Shown here piece after piece: positions 7,982 to 8,856 of a stretch of DNA of 8,856 nt (within the stretch, counting starts at the first letter, position 1; every line of letters begins with the position of its first letter). The notes under the pieces are model-generated. The model searched no databases. It was not told where the DNA came from and was given only the letters and a program-made list of their open reading frames with translations. Both the position numbers and the translations under genes were made by a program. This stretch comes from Bacteroidota bacterium (GTDB lineage Bacteria; Bacteroidota; Bacteroidia; Bacteroidales; P3). The stretch spans positions 1 to 8,856 of the forward strand of contig JAUNWC010000045.1 of NCBI GenBank assembly GCA_030540495.1, given 5' to 3'.

Positions 7982-8264
7982 CGCTTAGTTTTCGTATATC
8001 CCACTCTGGTTCAAAAACAAGTTTTACTTGCAAATTATTTACTCCATCCACTTGTTTTACTTGCTCTTCTACTTGTTTTGGCAAAGTTTCTGCCTCTGGG
8101 CAGTTGGGAGCAGTAAGAGTCATTTCTATCAATACAAAGTAATTGTCATCTATATCTATCTTATAAATAAGTCCCATATCCCAAATATTTACAGGAATTT
8201 CTGGGTCGTAAATGGTTTTCAAAGACTGAATAATCCTGTCTTTTAATATTTCTTTTTCATCCAT
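7950..8264 (-). CDS. DUF59/MIP18-family iron-sulfur cluster assembly factor (SUF-associated)
   Basis: A 104-residue cytoplasmic protein that matches the length and motifs of the MIP18/DUF59 family, in particular the SUF-associated type found in Bacteroidota (SufT/PaaD relatives). The signature DPEIPVNIWDMGLIY is at residues 20-34, and MTLTAPNCPEAETLP at 48-62 contains the conserved Cys55. The C-terminal half (VNNLQVKLVFEPEWD, 75-89) completes the small alpha-beta fold. Family members help in maturation of iron-sulfur proteins, probably in cluster transfer or carrier recruitment; the exact step is unsettled. The gene starts 2 nt after the sufE stop, which supports a joint role, and its end overlaps the permease start in another frame. 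No Shine-Dalgarno is evident, so translation may be coupled to sufE. I leave the symbol blank because SufT and PaaD naming overlaps. Confidence 0.93.
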   Translation of the reverse strand: MDEKEILKDRIIQSLKTIYDPEIPVNIWDMGLIYKIDIDDNYFVLIEMTLTAPNCPEAETLPKQVEEQVKQVDGVNNLQVKLVFEPEWDIRKLSDEAKLELGLL

Positions 8265-8266
8265 AA

Positions 8267-8692
8267 CTATGCTTGTTGTTTTATGTTAAAAGCCATCGCA
8301 TATAATTTTATTTGCTTTATCATAGCGTTAAGACCGTTGGAACGAGTAGGTGAGAGGTGAGAGGTTAGTCCTATTTTATCTATAAAACTTATATCCGCTT
8401 CTTCCACATCCTTAGGACTTTGATGGTTGAACACCCTAAGCAACAAAGTAATAATACCCTTTGTTATTACTGCATCACTATCCGCTTTTATATCCATAAG
8501 TCCATTTACAAGCCTTGCAGAAACCCAAACCTTAGATTGACAACCTTTTATTAGATTTTTGTCATTCTTTTCTTTTTCTTCTATTATTGGGCATTCTCTA
8601 CCCAACTCTATCAAATAGTTGTACTTATCCATCCAATCTTCAAAAATGGAAAACTCCTCTATTATCTCCTTCTCTATTTCTTTTATTGTCAT
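8267..8692 (-). CDS. sufE: SufE-family cysteine desulfurase activator / sulfur acceptor
   Basis: SufE accepts persulfide sulfur from the cysteine desulfurase SufS on a conserved cysteine, stimulates it, and passes the sulfur to the SufBCD scaffold for iron-sulfur cluster assembly in the cytoplasm. The 141-residue length is typical. The acceptor cysteine is Cys51 in IKGCQSKVW (48-56). Other family segments are ADSDAVITKGIITLLL (70-85) and IGLTSHLSPTRSNGLNAM (107-124), with the usual N-terminal FEDWMDKYNYLIELG (17-31). The gene heads the cluster sufE-DUF59-permease, 2 nt ahead of the DUF59 gene. No sufS, sufB, sufC or sufD is visible, so the main suf genes must lie elsewhere. I find no consensus promoter in the 164 nt to the right edge; the start may lie beyond it. 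CsdE is a close paralogue and cannot be fully excluded. Confidence 0.95.
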   Translation of the reverse strand: MTIKEIEKEIIEEFSIFEDWMDKYNYLIELGRECPIIEEKEKNDKNLIKGCQSKVWVSARLVNGLMDIKADSDAVITKGIITLLLRVFNHQSPKDVEEADISFIDKIGLTSHLSPTRSNGLNAMIKQIKLYAMAFNIKQQA

Positions 8693-8772
8693 ATTGTTTT
8701 TATGATTTTTGTCTTTGATAACGTTTTTTTTTTAGTAAAATTATATTTTGAGGTAAGTTATTATGTGGTGGA

Positions 8773-8850
8773 ATAGGTTGAAGGCTCAGGCTGTTTTTTA
8801 TAGGTTAGCATAGGTTGGAGCCTGTGGCTCCTATAGGTTAGCATAGGTTG
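8773..8850. repeat. Intergenic repeat array built on heptamer AACCTAT (plus strand ATAGGTT)
   Basis: Five exact copies of ATAGGTT start at 8773, 8800, 8810, 8833 and 8843. The last four form two identical 19-nt blocks, TATAGGTTAGCATAGGTTG, at 8799-8817 and 8832-8850: within a block the heptamers are 10 nt apart, and the blocks repeat with a 33-nt period. The spacer between the blocks is a GC-rich stem-loop. The first copy (8773) is followed by GAAGGCTCAGGCTG, which looks like a decayed spacer. The array lies 80-160 nt upstream of sufE and may continue past the window edge. It could be a dispersed intergenic repeat, the edge of a small non-autonomous element, or a set of protein-binding sites; the sequence alone does not decide. 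Confidence 0.7.
8817..8831. repeat. GC-rich stem-loop within the repeat array
   Basis: GGAGCC (8817-8822) and GGCTCC (8826-8831) are a perfect 6-bp inverted repeat with a 3-nt TGT loop, sitting exactly between the two 19-nt repeat blocks. It is strikingly GC-rich against the AT-rich surroundings. No T run follows on either strand, so it is not a standard intrinsic terminator. Confidence 0.6.
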
Positions 8851-8856
8851 AGATAG

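Noticed and set aside
743..8692. A defence system, secondary-metabolite cluster or mobile element
   Set aside because: All recognised genes are tRNA charging, iron-sulfur assembly, transport or secreted proteins; no integrase, transposase, nuclease or biosynthetic enzyme is seen.
8736..8743. TAATTTTA (minus strand) as the -7 element of a sufE promoter
   Set aside because: The last base deviates from TAnnTTTG and there is no TTTG 19-20 nt upstream; AT-rich sequence gives this by chance.
8773..8856. The repeat array as a CRISPR
   Set aside because: The repeated units are only 7 and 19 nt, the single spacer between the full blocks is a 6-bp hairpin rather than a unique 30-nt sequence, and no cas gene is present.

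Overview
The window looks like a chromosomal segment of an AT-rich member of the Bacteroidota, probably order Bacteroidales. Four things point there: a secreted protein with a C-terminal type IX secretion (T9SS, Por) sorting domain; start sites without a clear Shine-Dalgarno sequence; two promoters that match the Bacteroidota -33 TTTG / -7 TAnnTTTG consensus; and a paired SufE and SUF-associated DUF59 gene. All seven protein genes I can support lie on the minus strand, so the window reads from right to left.

Right edge (about 8693-8856): no supported gene. It carries a short repeat array with five copies of the heptamer AACCTAT (minus strand) and a small GC-rich stem-loop, and it may continue beyond the window. 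Next is a tight cluster (8692 down to 6857): sufE, a DUF59 iron-sulfur assembly factor 2 nt later, and an OppC/DppC-type ABC permease whose start overlaps the DUF59 gene by 32 nt. The first two act in iron-sulfur cluster assembly. The permease is the inner-membrane channel of a peptide-type importer and is probably only translationally linked to them.

Middle (6780 down to 3133): after a 76-nt gap with a possible -7 promoter element comes a secreted protein of YD-repeat-like tyrosine-rich strands. Only 6 nt separate it from valS, the essential valyl-tRNA synthetase, so the two are probably co-transcribed.

Left part (2986 down to 1): a 747-residue T9SS cargo protein with its own near-consensus promoter and a strong AT-rich hairpin terminator. 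Downstream of that is a second good promoter, driving a gene cut by the left edge. Its first 190 residues look like the N-terminal part of a secreted M6-family metalloprotease. These two genes are probably separate transcription units, both for exported proteins.

I see no phage, insertion sequence, CRISPR array, RNA gene or defence system. Most of the window is ordinary core genome. The less ordinary parts are the repeat array, the lone permease behind the iron-sulfur genes, the uncharacterised YD-like protein in front of valS, and the T9SS protein of unknown function.
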